Shown here piece after piece: positions 8,157 through 14,170 of a stretch of DNA of 15,319 nt; position 1 is the stretch's first letter, and each line of letters begins with the position of its first letter. The notes below the pieces were generated by a model that was not told the DNA's origin, searched no databases, and was given only the letters and a program-made list of their open reading frames with translations. The DNA is taken from assembly GCA_021162225.1 (NCBI GenBank), contig JAGGZB010000171.1, forward strand, positions 1-15,319, in the 5' to 3' direction. Made by a program: the position numbers and the translations under genes. The stretch is from Candidatus Bathyarchaeota archaeon. GTDB taxonomy: Archaea; Thermoproteota; Bathyarchaeia; Bathyarchaeales; DTEX01.

Positions 8157-8165
8157 CTATAAAAG
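8157..8165 (-). promoter_or_regulatory. Putative TATA box for the kinase-PdxA-PIN transcript
   Basis: Minus-strand CTTTTATAG, 65-75 bases before the kinase start. A second AT box, TTTTTAAG on the minus strand (8152-8145), is an alternative. Both lie in the 124-base gap before the kinase gene. Confidence 0.38.
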
Positions 8166-8216
8166 TTAAAAATTATTTCGGTGATTTCCGCGATGGTCAG
8201 ATGACGATGCCGGTGG

Positions 8217-8492
8217 TCATAGCTTAGAGATATAAGCCTTCGTCTCTCCATCTTTCCTTATAACCCTTAATTTGCACTCTGTTGTGAGTACTTGTATGGT
8301 GTCTCCCTCGCGTTTAATCTCCACGACCTCATCGATTGCTGGTTCAGAGTTAACATTTAGCGTTGTAAGGTTCGGGCTTCTCCAAACGATTTCGTATCCA
8401 GTTGGTACTTTCCTGATTGTGAAGCCGCCGAAGATATCGTAAGAAAATTCTTGAATCGCAGGTTCTTTCTTCTTTCTGCCGAACAGCCTCAT
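8217..8492 (-). CDS. Small conserved-looking hypothetical protein (91 residues)
   Basis: I do not recognise this protein. It starts with a basic stretch, RLFGRKKKE, and continues as an apparent all-beta domain of about 70 residues (FGGFTIRKVPTGYEIVWRS, then alternating hydrophobic strands to KAYISKL). It has no cysteine pair and no membrane segment. One cysteine lies in TTECKLRVI. The ATG at 8492 has AGGAG 8 bases upstream, a strong ribosome site, which supports a real gene. That site is the 3' copy of a duplicated 16-base leader (see the repeat at 8501-8532). It could be co-transcribed with the kinase gene 124 bases downstream, but that gene has its own TATA-like boxes. Confidence 0.68.
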   Translation of the reverse strand: MRLFGRKKKEPAIQEFSYDIFGGFTIRKVPTGYEIVWRSPNLTTLNVNSEPAIDEVVEIKREGDTIQVLTTECKLRVIRKDGETKAYISKL

Positions 8493-8500
8493 TTTTGAAT

Positions 8501-8532
8501 CTCCTTTGCACTTAAACTCCTTTGCACTTAAA
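8501..8532 (-). repeat. Exact 2 x 16-base tandem duplication of a leader with a Shine-Dalgarno site
   Basis: CTCCTTTGCACTTAAA occurs twice with no spacer (8501-8516 and 8517-8532). Read on the minus strand each unit is TTTAAGTGCAAAGGAG, so each carries an AGGAG ribosome site. Only the copy nearer the gene is correctly spaced from the ATG at 8492. The unit also starts with the TATA-like TTTAAG. Confidence 0.9.
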
Positions 8533-8774
8533 CAATCTTCGCAAACTTAAATTTTTTGGCTAATTATCCAAAGGATCATTTTCCTTTAAAGGCTGAGCCA
8601 TGAAGTCATACAAGACTCCAAAGAATAATAAAAATTCTAAGAACGCATTACTATGGTACTCTTCGCAGAGATGGAAGCCCATGGCTGATGATTAAAGTTG
8701 TATACGTTTAGTTTAGACCAGTCTTTGAGATAAAGAGAAATTTCTATGGAGCTAAAGATACATTTTTAATGAAC
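8533..8774. other. Non-coding interval between two small minus-strand genes
   Basis: AT-rich, about 240 bases. It contains a TATA-like AATTTAAG on the minus strand (8554-8547) that could serve the 91-residue gene, and a 10-base perfect palindrome CCTTTAAAGG at 8583-8592. A 31-codon plus-strand frame (8600-8695) is present but not supported. No RNA gene was recognised. Confidence 0.5.
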
Positions 8775-8948
8775 TTAAATCTCCTCATTCAACCATTCAA
8801 AAATACGCTCCTCTATAAACGCGAAGACTCCTTCTGGAAGGAGTTTTATGGCTAATATTTCCCATCCATCTGATAAAACGAGCTCAAGTAGCTTAGTAGC
8901 TTCGTCCCAGTTTAGTTTGCTTAAGTTCAGCATGCCAATGTTATTCAT
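8775..8948 (-). CDS. Micro-protein A (57 residues), unknown function
   Basis: I do not recognise a named family. The protein looks like strand-helix-strand-helix: LNLSKLNWDEATKLLELVL, then DGWEILAIKLLPEG, then FAFIEERIFEWLNEEI. It is acidic at the C terminus and has no membrane segment or cysteine. The frame can be opened further upstream by a TTG at 8981 (68 residues), but no ribosome site fits that start. ATG at 8948 has GGGTG 6 bases upstream in GGGTGGTG, so it is preferred. It lies 36 bases after the 51-residue frame on the same strand and shares with it the pattern LSxxN ... GWxIxxIxLL. This relation is the main argument that both are real. Confidence 0.5.
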   Translation of the reverse strand: MNNIGMLNLSKLNWDEATKLLELVLSDGWEILAIKLLPEGVFAFIEERIFEWLNEEI

Positions 8949-8984
8949 ATTCACCACCCTTCGAGGAATCTGAAAAGACAAAAC

Positions 8985-9140
8985 TCAGAATTCGCTCCTC
9001 CAGTCTTCCAGTAGCATTATTCTTTCAATGTTCCATCCAGTCTCTTTGATCATGCCGAGTATTTTCTCAATCTCTTCTCTTCTTTGCTCGGAGGGATTCA
9101 CGTAGCTTAATTCTATCAAGCATATCATTTTCGGCTTCAT
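8985..9140 (-). CDS. Micro-protein B (51 residues), unknown function
   Basis: A short frame found by reading the minus strand: it begins MKPKMICLIELSYVNPSEQR, continues with a charged helix (REEIEKILGMIKE), then TGWNIERIMLLEDWRSEF. It resembles micro-protein A downstream: strand with LSxxN, amphipathic helix, then GWxIxxIxLL. No good ribosome site precedes the ATG at 9140; an AT-rich box (AATTATTTTT on the minus strand, 9163-9154) lies about 15-25 bases upstream, so it might be leaderless. Genes A and B would form one short transcript. At this length chance is hard to exclude, and confidence rests on the shared pattern. Confidence 0.42.
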   Translation of the reverse strand: MKPKMICLIELSYVNPSEQRREEIEKILGMIKETGWNIERIMLLEDWRSEF

Positions 9141-9218
9141 TCTCTATCATGGAAAAATAATTTCACAAGAGAAATGTATAGGATGCTGTGTTTATCCGAA
9201 CTGTTCAAAAACTGGATT

Positions 9219-9230
9219 TTTCTTAAGAAA
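9219..9230. promoter_or_regulatory. 12-base perfect palindrome upstream of the winged-helix/Roadblock gene
   Basis: TTTCTTAAGAAA is its own reverse complement. It lies in the 209-base divergent gap (9141-9349), about 120 bases before the TTG at 9350 and 80 bases before the start of micro-protein B. It could be an operator, possibly for autoregulation. A TATA-like CTTTTATT at 9311-9318 would serve the plus-strand gene. Short AT palindromes also arise by chance. Confidence 0.3.
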
Positions 9231-9349
9231 TGTCTACTTCTGTCTAAATTTCAGCATTCTAATCCGTTTAAATTCTCCATGTTGAAAAATGGATTTAATC
9301 TTACATAGATCTTTTATTGAAGACCGAAAATATACAGTGATGAAGAGGC

Positions 9350-9955
9350 TTGTCATCCTACTACGAGAAGAGAATTCTTAAAGTTTTGGAAGAAAGCAGA
9401 GATGGACTGACTACGGTAAGCATAGCGGAGAAAGCTAATATAAGCAAGACAACAGCGTTAAAGTATCTCGCATCCCTGAAGGCCTCTGGAAAGATTGACT
9501 ACATAGAAGTAGGCCCAGCTAAGCTCTGGAGAGTAACTCCCACCCAAGAGATAGACCTTGGAAGAGCCTCAACAAGTAAGAAGAGGAAGGTAAGGCTGAT
9601 ACTCAAGGAGTTCAAGGAAATAGCTGGGTTGCTGGGATCGGCTGTAGTGGATAATGATGGGCTGACCATCTTCGCCGATCTGCCTTGGAGCAAAAAGCCA
9701 GAAAGAATAGGCTCAATAATATCTCGTCTCCTCCAGCTGGCTAACAGATCCGCAGAAGAAGCCGACATCGGCCAGTTAAAGAATATAATTATAGAGGGGG
9801 AAAGAGGTCGAATAGTTGCTTGCAACGAGGGAAATTTCCTTCTAATAGCTTTCAGCAATAAAGAAGCGGCTCTTGGAATGATCAAGATCGAGATTGAAGA
9901 ATCTGCAAAGAAAATAAAGAAGCTTCTAAATCTTGATTCCTCATCAGACGTATAG
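9350..9955 (+). CDS. Winged-helix DNA-binding / Roadblock-LC7 fusion regulator
   Basis: A 201-residue protein. Residues about 4-63 form a winged helix: YYEKRILKVLEESRDGLTTVSIAEKANISKTTALKYLASLKASGKIDYIEVG-KLWRV, with the recognition helix at SKTTALKYLASL. A short basic linker (75-82) leads to residues about 84-194, which read as a Roadblock/LC7 domain: LLGSAVVDNDGLTIFADLP, a helix ERIGSIISRLLQLANRSAEEA, then KNIIIEGERGRIVACNEGNFLLIAFSNKEAALGMIKIEIEESAKKIKKLL. Roadblock domains dimerise and, in MglB, regulate small Ras-like GTPases. The fusion suggests a transcription factor that senses a GTPase state or uses Roadblock for dimerisation. The start is TTG: a TGA lies three codons upstream in frame. 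GAGG ends one base before the TTG, so ribosome spacing is poor and near-leaderless translation is possible. No GTPase gene is in the window. Confidence 0.8.
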   Translation: MSSYYEKRILKVLEESRDGLTTVSIAEKANISKTTALKYLASLKASGKIDYIEVGPAKLWRVTPTQEIDLGRASTSKKRKVRLILKEFKEIAGLLGSAVVDNDGLTIFADLPWSKKPERIGSIISRLLQLANRSAEEADIGQLKNIIIEGERGRIVACNEGNFLLIAFSNKEAALGMIKIEIEESAKKIKKLLNLDSSSDV

Positions 9956-9987
9956 GCCGCGTTGCAGGATTTCTAGACATATTAATA

Positions 9988-10665
9988 CTAAATCGGAGCA
10001 ATTTTGGAGACCGATGTAATAAGAGCCATCTCTATGATGGCCCCTGCTAGGAGGAGGATGGCACATAATGAGATGCACTTCACTGCGTTTATTATTTCAA
10101 CCCTGAGTCCCCTATATCTATACTTTATGATGAAGAAAGAGAGCCATATACTCTCCGAGATGGCTAGACTATAGGATATGTATTCCAGCCATGCGTGAGG
10201 GCAGGCCATTACCATTAAGAATAGAAAGAGCGGATTATATCCCTGAACATGGCTCAGTGCGGCTAAAACCTTTCCAGTTGAGTAGAGAACATAGAAACCT
10301 CCCGCTGGGCCCACGAATGGAATGAACATTGCAAGGCAGTACATCATATTGTTTCCGAAGATAAGTTGAATTCCCGCTTTTTGGATGATCTTCTCAATTT
10401 CATTGAAGTCGCTAACTATAGCTTGTGCTTCCCCCTCTTCGATTCTTGTTAATGTTCCGAAACATGTAGCAAGTATGCATAGAAGAAATATGAATGAAGC
10501 TAGTATGAGCCGTCTTCTTAAAGGCGCCACATGTAATAGTTCTCTTTCTCTTTTCTTGGCTATGTCTCGACGTACTTCCTGTGGTAAAGGCGCGCCGCAG
10601 TTTGGGCAGAACCTTGCCTCTTCATCTTCTGGAAGCTTCGCGCCGCACCTAACACAGTAGGGCAT
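9988..10665 (-). CDS. Zinc-ribbon / SpoIIM-type membrane protein
   Basis: A 225-residue protein. The N terminus is a zinc ribbon with Cys4, Cys7, Cys20 and Cys23 (YCVRCG and FCPNCG). A basic helix (31-44) follows, then hydrophobic segments at about 52-70, 101-137, 146-181 and 196-218. The central part has features of the SpoIIM (stage II sporulation protein M) family common in archaea: FGNN at 103-106, FIPFVGPAGGFYVLYSTG, and PHAWLEYISYSLA (156-168), equivalent to the family's PHGxxE motif. In archaea, which do not sporulate, its role is unknown; related proteins are thought to act in membrane transport or shaping. It lies 46 bases after the HypE-like gene and may be its operon partner. It converges with the Roadblock gene. 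No strong ribosome site is visible before its ATG. Confidence 0.82.
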   Translation of the reverse strand: MPYCVRCGAKLPEDEEARFCPNCGAPLPQEVRRDIAKKRERELLHVAPLRRRLILASFIFLLCILATCFGTLTRIEEGEAQAIVSDFNEIEKIIQKAGIQLIFGNNMMYCLAMFIPFVGPAGGFYVLYSTGKVLAALSHVQGYNPLFLFLMVMACPHAWLEYISYSLAISESIWLSFFIIKYRYRGLRVEIINAVKCISLCAILLLAGAIIEMALITSVSKIAPI

Positions 10666-10711
10666 TCAGATCATCGCTAAATGATTCTATCCCGCATGCT
10701 GAAAAGTTTTT

Positions 10712-11734
10712 CTAAAGTTTGACGCCGCTTCTTTCAAGTGCTATCCAGAGATGATCCGATACCGGCCTAACAAGCTCTTCAACTCTGCCATTCTCTCTTA
10801 CGAGAAGGCGTTCTTGGGGATTCTCTAAGAATTCACCGATTACTTCAGCTCTTATTCCCTCTTTCTTCAGTCCCTCTACTATTTCATCAGCCATTTCTGG
10901 ATTAGCTGAGATGAGAAGAGCCCCGGACCCTATCAGCTGTAGAGGATCAATGTTAAGGAGCCTGCATATCTCGTATGTTTCCCGAGCTACTGCTATTCTC
11001 TCCTCAAGTATCTTAACACCTAAGCCCGAAGCGTCAGCCATCTCATGTATCCCGCCGGCCACTCCGCCTTCAGTCGGGTCATGCATCGCCGTAACGCCGC
11101 CAATGTTAAAGGCTAGAATTGCATCCTTCACGACGCTTATATTATCATAAAACTTCATGGCTGATTGGAGAAGGTCTTCATCAATCCTCTCTTTAAGATG
11201 ATTATAAGCTTCAGACGCCAATATGGCCGTGCCTTCTACTCCGGCTCCCTTAGTTAAGATCAGCTTGTCTCCAGCATGTGCTCCTCCAGAAGTCACGTAT
11301 CTTCCATCTTTAGCTATGCCCATCGCGTATCCGATGATCACTGGCCTATCAAGTCCCGGAGTAACCTCGGTATGTCCACCTATCACGGCTATGTCTAGAT
11401 TCTTAGCGGCTTCATTTATCTGGCTTGTAATCTTATCAACGATATCTTCCGTGGAATTCTCAGGTAAAAGAATACATGAAGAAAAGAAAATAGGCGGCAC
11501 GCCGAATGTTGCAACGTCATTCGCGTTTATATTCACTGCAAGCCAACCTATTCTCTCCAGCGCTCCGGTTATTGGATCCATCGAAGAAACTAGAATCTCC
11601 TTTCCAATCTTAACGACTGACCCGTCTTCGCCTAATGCTGGTCCAAGAAGCACCTCATTTCTCTTAGCGCCTAACCGTCTGAAAACTATCCTTTTTAAAG
11701 TTTCAGCCGGAATTTTACCCTTTGCGAGCTTCAA
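10712..11734 (-). CDS. AIR-synthase-related (HypE-like) ATP-dependent enzyme
   Basis: A 340-residue member of the PurM/HypE/ThiL superfamily. Visible motifs: LGPALGEDGSVV (about 30-41) at the ATP/metal site, NINANDVATFGVPP (68-81), VIGGHTEVTPG (117-127), MHDPTEGGVAGGIHEMADASG (217-237) and LIGSGALLIS (267-276). It resembles HypE, the [NiFe]-hydrogenase maturation protein that carries a thiocyanate on a C-terminal cysteine. However, the chain ends ERSGVKL with no terminal Cys, so it is a paralogue, not HypE. The frame can be opened back to an ATG at 11866, but those 44 residues are unlike the family. TTG at 11734 is chosen: AGAGGGA sits 8 bases upstream, and family members begin just before GKIP-ETLKRIVF. 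No hydrogenase gene is near. Substrate unknown. Confidence 0.82.
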   Translation of the reverse strand: MKLAKGKIPAETLKRIVFRRLGAKRNEVLLGPALGEDGSVVKIGKEILVSSMDPITGALERIGWLAVNINANDVATFGVPPIFFSSCILLPENSTEDIVDKITSQINEAAKNLDIAVIGGHTEVTPGLDRPVIIGYAMGIAKDGRYVTSGGAHAGDKLILTKGAGVEGTAILASEAYNHLKERIDEDLLQSAMKFYDNISVVKDAILAFNIGGVTAMHDPTEGGVAGGIHEMADASGLGVKILEERIAVARETYEICRLLNIDPLQLIGSGALLISANPEMADEIVEGLKKEGIRAEVIGEFLENPQERLLVRENGRVEELVRPVSDHLWIALERSGVKL

Positions 11735-11866
11735 TTCCGTTATCCCTCTAGGCGATATTTTAGCGGTAAAGTGCAGAATTGTGATAAGTAAGATGCGGAT
11801 CCAATTTAAGATTATCCTTGCAGAGGAGGCTGGATGCATTGTAGTTCGGAAGAGGAAAGAAAACAA

Positions 11867-11875
11867 GATTTAATT
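11867..11875 (+). promoter_or_regulatory. Putative TATA box for the candidate RNA
   Basis: ATTTAATTA, preceded by the purine-rich GAAAACAAG (a BRE-like context). Its centre lies about 26-28 bases before position 11898, close to the first base of the GGTGGG/CCCACC-closed element. Such AT boxes are frequent in AT-rich DNA. Confidence 0.35.
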
Positions 11876-11897
11876 AGGTCCAACAGAATAATGCTTT

Positions 11898-11966
11898 ACT
11901 GGTGGGTGATGACAGATCTGACCCTGCTGAACCTCCATGATGTAGATCTTGAGTGTGGAGCCCACC
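11898..11966 (+). ncRNA. Candidate structured RNA, C/D-box-like, closed by a 6-bp stem
   Basis: GGTGGG (11901-11906) pairs with CCCACC (11961-11966). Inside, AGATCT (11914-11919) pairs with AGATCT (11944-11949), leaving a 24-base loop and an internal loop. An exact C box GTGATGA is at 11906-11912, CTGA (D') at 11927-11930 and a near-C' box ATGATGT at 11937-11943. A proper D box (CTGA) before the closing stem is missing; TTGA at 11949-11952 is too close to C'. So this may be a diverged C/D guide RNA, another small RNA, or chance. The element sits in a 384-base non-coding stretch (11735-12118) with its own TATA-like box, upstream of and separate from the epimerase promoter. Confidence 0.35.
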
Positions 11967-12044
11967 GCCCTGTTATAGGCTGCTTATCATTGTCACATAA
12001 GAGGTAGCCTCGCGTTGTTTTCTTAAAGTTTTATCTATTTTCAT

Positions 12045-12054
12045 GCATAAATTA
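12045..12054 (+). promoter_or_regulatory. Putative TATA box for the epimerase gene
   Basis: GCATAAATTA predicts transcription start near 12076 and a leader of about 40 bases before the GTG at 12119. GTTTTATC at 12028-12035 is an alternative. Nothing else is recognised between 11967 and 12044. Confidence 0.35.
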
Positions 12055-12118
12055 TCTACTAAACTAGCATTATAGAAGACTCGTGCCCATCTTTATTCAT
12101 GCTGTGGGTGAGTTTAAA

Positions 12119-13294
12119 GTGAGAAAGAGCAGAGTTAAGGAATTATACAACCTTTATAGGCACTGTCTCCTTGATGATGTCATTCCTTTCTGGATGAAGA
12201 ACTCCTTGGATAAGAAATATGGCGGCTATCTTCATTTCCTAGATAGGAAGGGCAGGGTCTTCGGCACGGACAAGGCTATGTGGCTGGAATGCCGCGAAAC
12301 GTGGCTCTTCTCGAAGATATATAACGTTATAGAATCTAGGAGAGAATGGCTTGAAGCCTCAAAGATGGGATACGAATTCATAGCTGAGCATGGCTTCGAT
12401 GCTGATGGACGGATGTTCTTTTTAGTCACTAGGGATGGAAAGCCCTTGAGAAAGCGGCGATATTTATTTACCGAATGCTTCGGAGTTATGGCGATGACTG
12501 AATATTATAAGGCTTCCGGGAATAAAGAAGCTCTGAAGAGAGCTAGAGAGACCTATAGGCTAATAATAGACCTATACAAGAAGCCGGGAAGCCTCCCGCC
12601 TAAGATTATCCCTGAAACAAGGGTCATGAAGAGCCTCGCCATGCCAATGATGCTCATCTGTATATCCCAAGAAATAAAAGAGGTTGATCGAAACCCACTT
12701 TACAGGGAAGTGATCGATGAAGCTCTAAGAGAGATACTCGATCATTTCATGAAAAGGGATTTAAGGATTCTGCTTGATAGTGTTGGGCCTAACGGTGAGG
12801 CTATGCTGAATATACCTGAGGGTAGACTGGTCTGTCCGGGACATAACATAGAAGTTGCCTGGTTCTTGATTCATGAAGGCTTAAGCAGAAACGATCGCGC
12901 TCTCGTCGATACGGGCTTAGAAATAATCGATTGGGCTCTGGAGATAGGGTGGGATAGAATGTATGGAGGGCTCTATTACTTCGTTGATGTAAAAGGGAAA
13001 CCTTTAACGATGCTTGAATGGGATATGAAGCTCTGGTGGCCTCATACAGAGGCTCTCTATGCTCTTCTATTAGCCCATCAAATAACTGGGGAGGAGAAGT
13101 ACCTCATATGGTACGAGAAGGTTCATGAGTGGTCATTCAATCATTTCCCGGATCCCATCTATGGAGAATGGTATGGATATCTACATAGGGACGGAACGAT
13201 TTCGACAACTCTCAAGGGATCTATGTGGAAGGGTCCATTTCATCTGCCAAGGGCTCTTCTTCAAGGCATGAAGATTTTAGAAAATATGATGTAA
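12119..13294 (+). CDS. N-acylglucosamine 2-epimerase (AGE) family protein
   Basis: A 391-residue alpha/alpha-barrel protein, the normal length for the AGE family, whose members isomerise N-acetylglucosamine, cellobiose, mannose or related sugars. Motifs: PFWMKNSLDKKYGGYLHFLDR near the N terminus, CRETWLFSKIY, RYLFTECFGVMAM, CPGHNIEVAW (His242), EWDMKLWWPHTEAL (about 300-313) and KGPFHLPRALL (His375). The two His in PGHNIE and GPFHLPR match the family's catalytic pair. Residues for the substrate itself cannot be read. The frame opens with GTG at 12083, but GTG at 12119 is preferred because GGTGA (12107-12111) lies 7 bases before it and the likely promoter is close. It stands alone on its strand. 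Together with the oxidoreductase/epimerase pair at the left, it suggests active sugar interconversion. Confidence 0.9.
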   Translation: MRKSRVKELYNLYRHCLLDDVIPFWMKNSLDKKYGGYLHFLDRKGRVFGTDKAMWLECRETWLFSKIYNVIESRREWLEASKMGYEFIAEHGFDADGRMFFLVTRDGKPLRKRRYLFTECFGVMAMTEYYKASGNKEALKRARETYRLIIDLYKKPGSLPPKIIPETRVMKSLAMPMMLICISQEIKEVDRNPLYREVIDEALREILDHFMKRDLRILLDSVGPNGEAMLNIPEGRLVCPGHNIEVAWFLIHEGLSRNDRALVDTGLEIIDWALEIGWDRMYGGLYYFVDVKGKPLTMLEWDMKLWWPHTEALYALLLAHQITGEEKYLIWYEKVHEWSFNHFPDPIYGEWYGYLHRDGTISTTLKGSMWKGPFHLPRALLQGMKILENMM

Positions 13295-13318
13295 TATGTC
13301 AAATAGTTGTTCAAAATA

Positions 13319-13335
13319 TTCTTCTATCTTCTTTT
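13319..13335 (+). terminator. Pyrimidine-rich tract after the epimerase gene
   Basis: TTCTTCTATCTTCTTTT begins 25 bases after the stop codon. T-rich tracts are typical archaeal terminators. It precedes the perfect hairpin at 13347-13412. Confidence 0.45.
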
Positions 13336-13346
13336 CAGCCAGGGTG

Positions 13347-13412
13347 GAAGTGGAGAGGTTAAAGCTGAAAGGCGCTCAGCCACTGCAACGATAGCTTTAA
13401 CCTCTCCACTTC
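13347..13412. repeat. Perfect 20-bp inverted repeat with a 26-base loop
   Basis: GAAGTGGAGAGGTTAAAGCT (13347-13366) is matched exactly in reverse complement at 13393-13412. The loop 13367-13392 contains a small GGC/GCC pairing. A competing pairing exists: TTTCAGC at 13333-13339 with GCTGAAA at 13364-13370, which would break the main stem base. It lies between convergent genes (epimerase plus, pilins minus), so it could end transcripts from both sides, stabilise 3' ends, or be a remnant of a small mobile or REP-like element. No long T run follows on either strand. Confidence 0.85.
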
Positions 13413-13424
13413 TTAGGTTGATTT

Positions 13425-13454
13425 CTCACCCCCTATATAGCTCTTCGGGGTGAG
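13425..13454 (-). terminator. 8-bp hairpin at the 3' end of the pilin cluster
   Basis: CTCACCCC (13425-13432) pairs with GGGGTGAG (13447-13454) around a 14-base loop. It lies 17 bases after the stop of the last pilin gene, so a 3'-end role for that transcript is likely. No U tract follows directly. Confidence 0.5.
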
Positions 13455-13470
13455 CGTGAGAGATCTGCGC

Positions 13471-14031
13471 TTACACTTCCTCCGCTGACTTCACGTTGCA
13501 TTCTACGTAATATTGGGCATTCTCGGTAAAGACGGTTATTCCTATGGTTACTCCTACGTCACTGACCGATACGCTTTCTGGATTCACTATGTAAAGTATC
13601 ATTGTATCTCCAGATGCGAGCGGCTTATCGTTTGTGTCATTTGTGAAGGACGCGGTTTCTCCATCTGTGTACTCGAAGTTGCTCCATGACTGAGTCGCGT
13701 TTGGACGGTTAAGCGAGGTGGAGATCGCGGAGGGCAACCTTATGTAGTAAACGCTTGACCAAGGAACTTCTACTCCTCTTATCTGTATCTTATCTATCAC
13801 AACGTCTCTTCCCCCAACATTATCAATCTCCAACGCAGCGTATACTGTTCCATCTCCGTAGACCCATACGGCTTGCTTTGTGACCTTCAAAGCTTCTTGT
13901 TGGGTTCTTGTCGATGTAATATTAACAGCATACATTGTGACTACGCCTGCAAGGAGAACTGAAGTCACTAGGATTATGAGTGTTGAAATGACATTGGCTA
14001 ATGCAGCTCTGTTATTCTTTAGGCTTTTCAT
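13471..14031 (-). CDS. Archaeal type IV pilin-like protein C
   Basis: A 186-residue protein with a class III (prepilin/archaellin) signal: a short basic leader MKSLKNNRA, then a hydrophobic helix ALANVISTLIILVTSVLLAGVVTMYAV. The expected processing site for the PibD/FlaK-type prepilin peptidase is just after the charged leader, around residues 8-10. The rest is a beta-rich outer domain with sequons (NIT, NAT, NDT). It is the last gene of a three-gene minus-strand cluster, 139 bases after pilin B; that gap contains no convincing gene. ATG at 14031 is preceded in frame by a TGA, so the start is fixed. The ribosome site is weak (GATGGG close to the ATG). It likely contributes a subunit to a pilus or archaellum-like filament; subunit type (major or minor) cannot be told. 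Confidence 0.85.
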   Translation of the reverse strand: MKSLKNNRAALANVISTLIILVTSVLLAGVVTMYAVNITSTRTQQEALKVTKQAVWVYGDGTVYAALEIDNVGGRDVVIDKIQIRGVEVPWSSVYYIRLPSAISTSLNRPNATQSWSNFEYTDGETASFTNDTNDKPLASGDTMILYIVNPESVSVSDVGVTIGITVFTENAQYYVECNVKSAEEV

Positions 14032-14170
14032 TTCCCATCAAAGATAAGAAGGATGCTTGAGGAGGTATTAGAATTTGTGCGTCTCTCATGGGAACAGACA
14101 ATTCAGACTTTGAGTATAGACAGCGGATACGAAAAACTCTGTCTGAACTGGAAGAAATTACGCTGGGTCC

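Noticed and set aside
8600..8695. 31-codon plus-strand frame between the small genes
   Set aside because: Very short, Lys/Asn-rich, without a ribosome site or relation to neighbours.
11735..11866. 44-residue N-terminal extension of the HypE-like protein, with a hydrophobic stretch
   Set aside because: It is unlike the family, and the TTG at 11734 has a well-spaced AGAGGGA; the extension is probably a read-through of the leader.
11223..11873. Plus-strand frame of 216 codons antisense to the HypE-like gene
   Set aside because: It is a shadow of the conserved minus-strand frame, with a low-complexity Ser/Pro-rich translation.
11901..11966. Fluoride or other known riboswitch controlling the epimerase gene
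   Set aside because: The best TATA-like boxes for the epimerase lie downstream of the element, so it would not be in that mRNA, and the known consensus is not matched.
14032..14170. Possible extra gene between pilins B and C (short frames on both strands)
   Set aside because: The frames overlap real genes out of phase and their translations are featureless; an in-frame TGA precedes the pilin C start.
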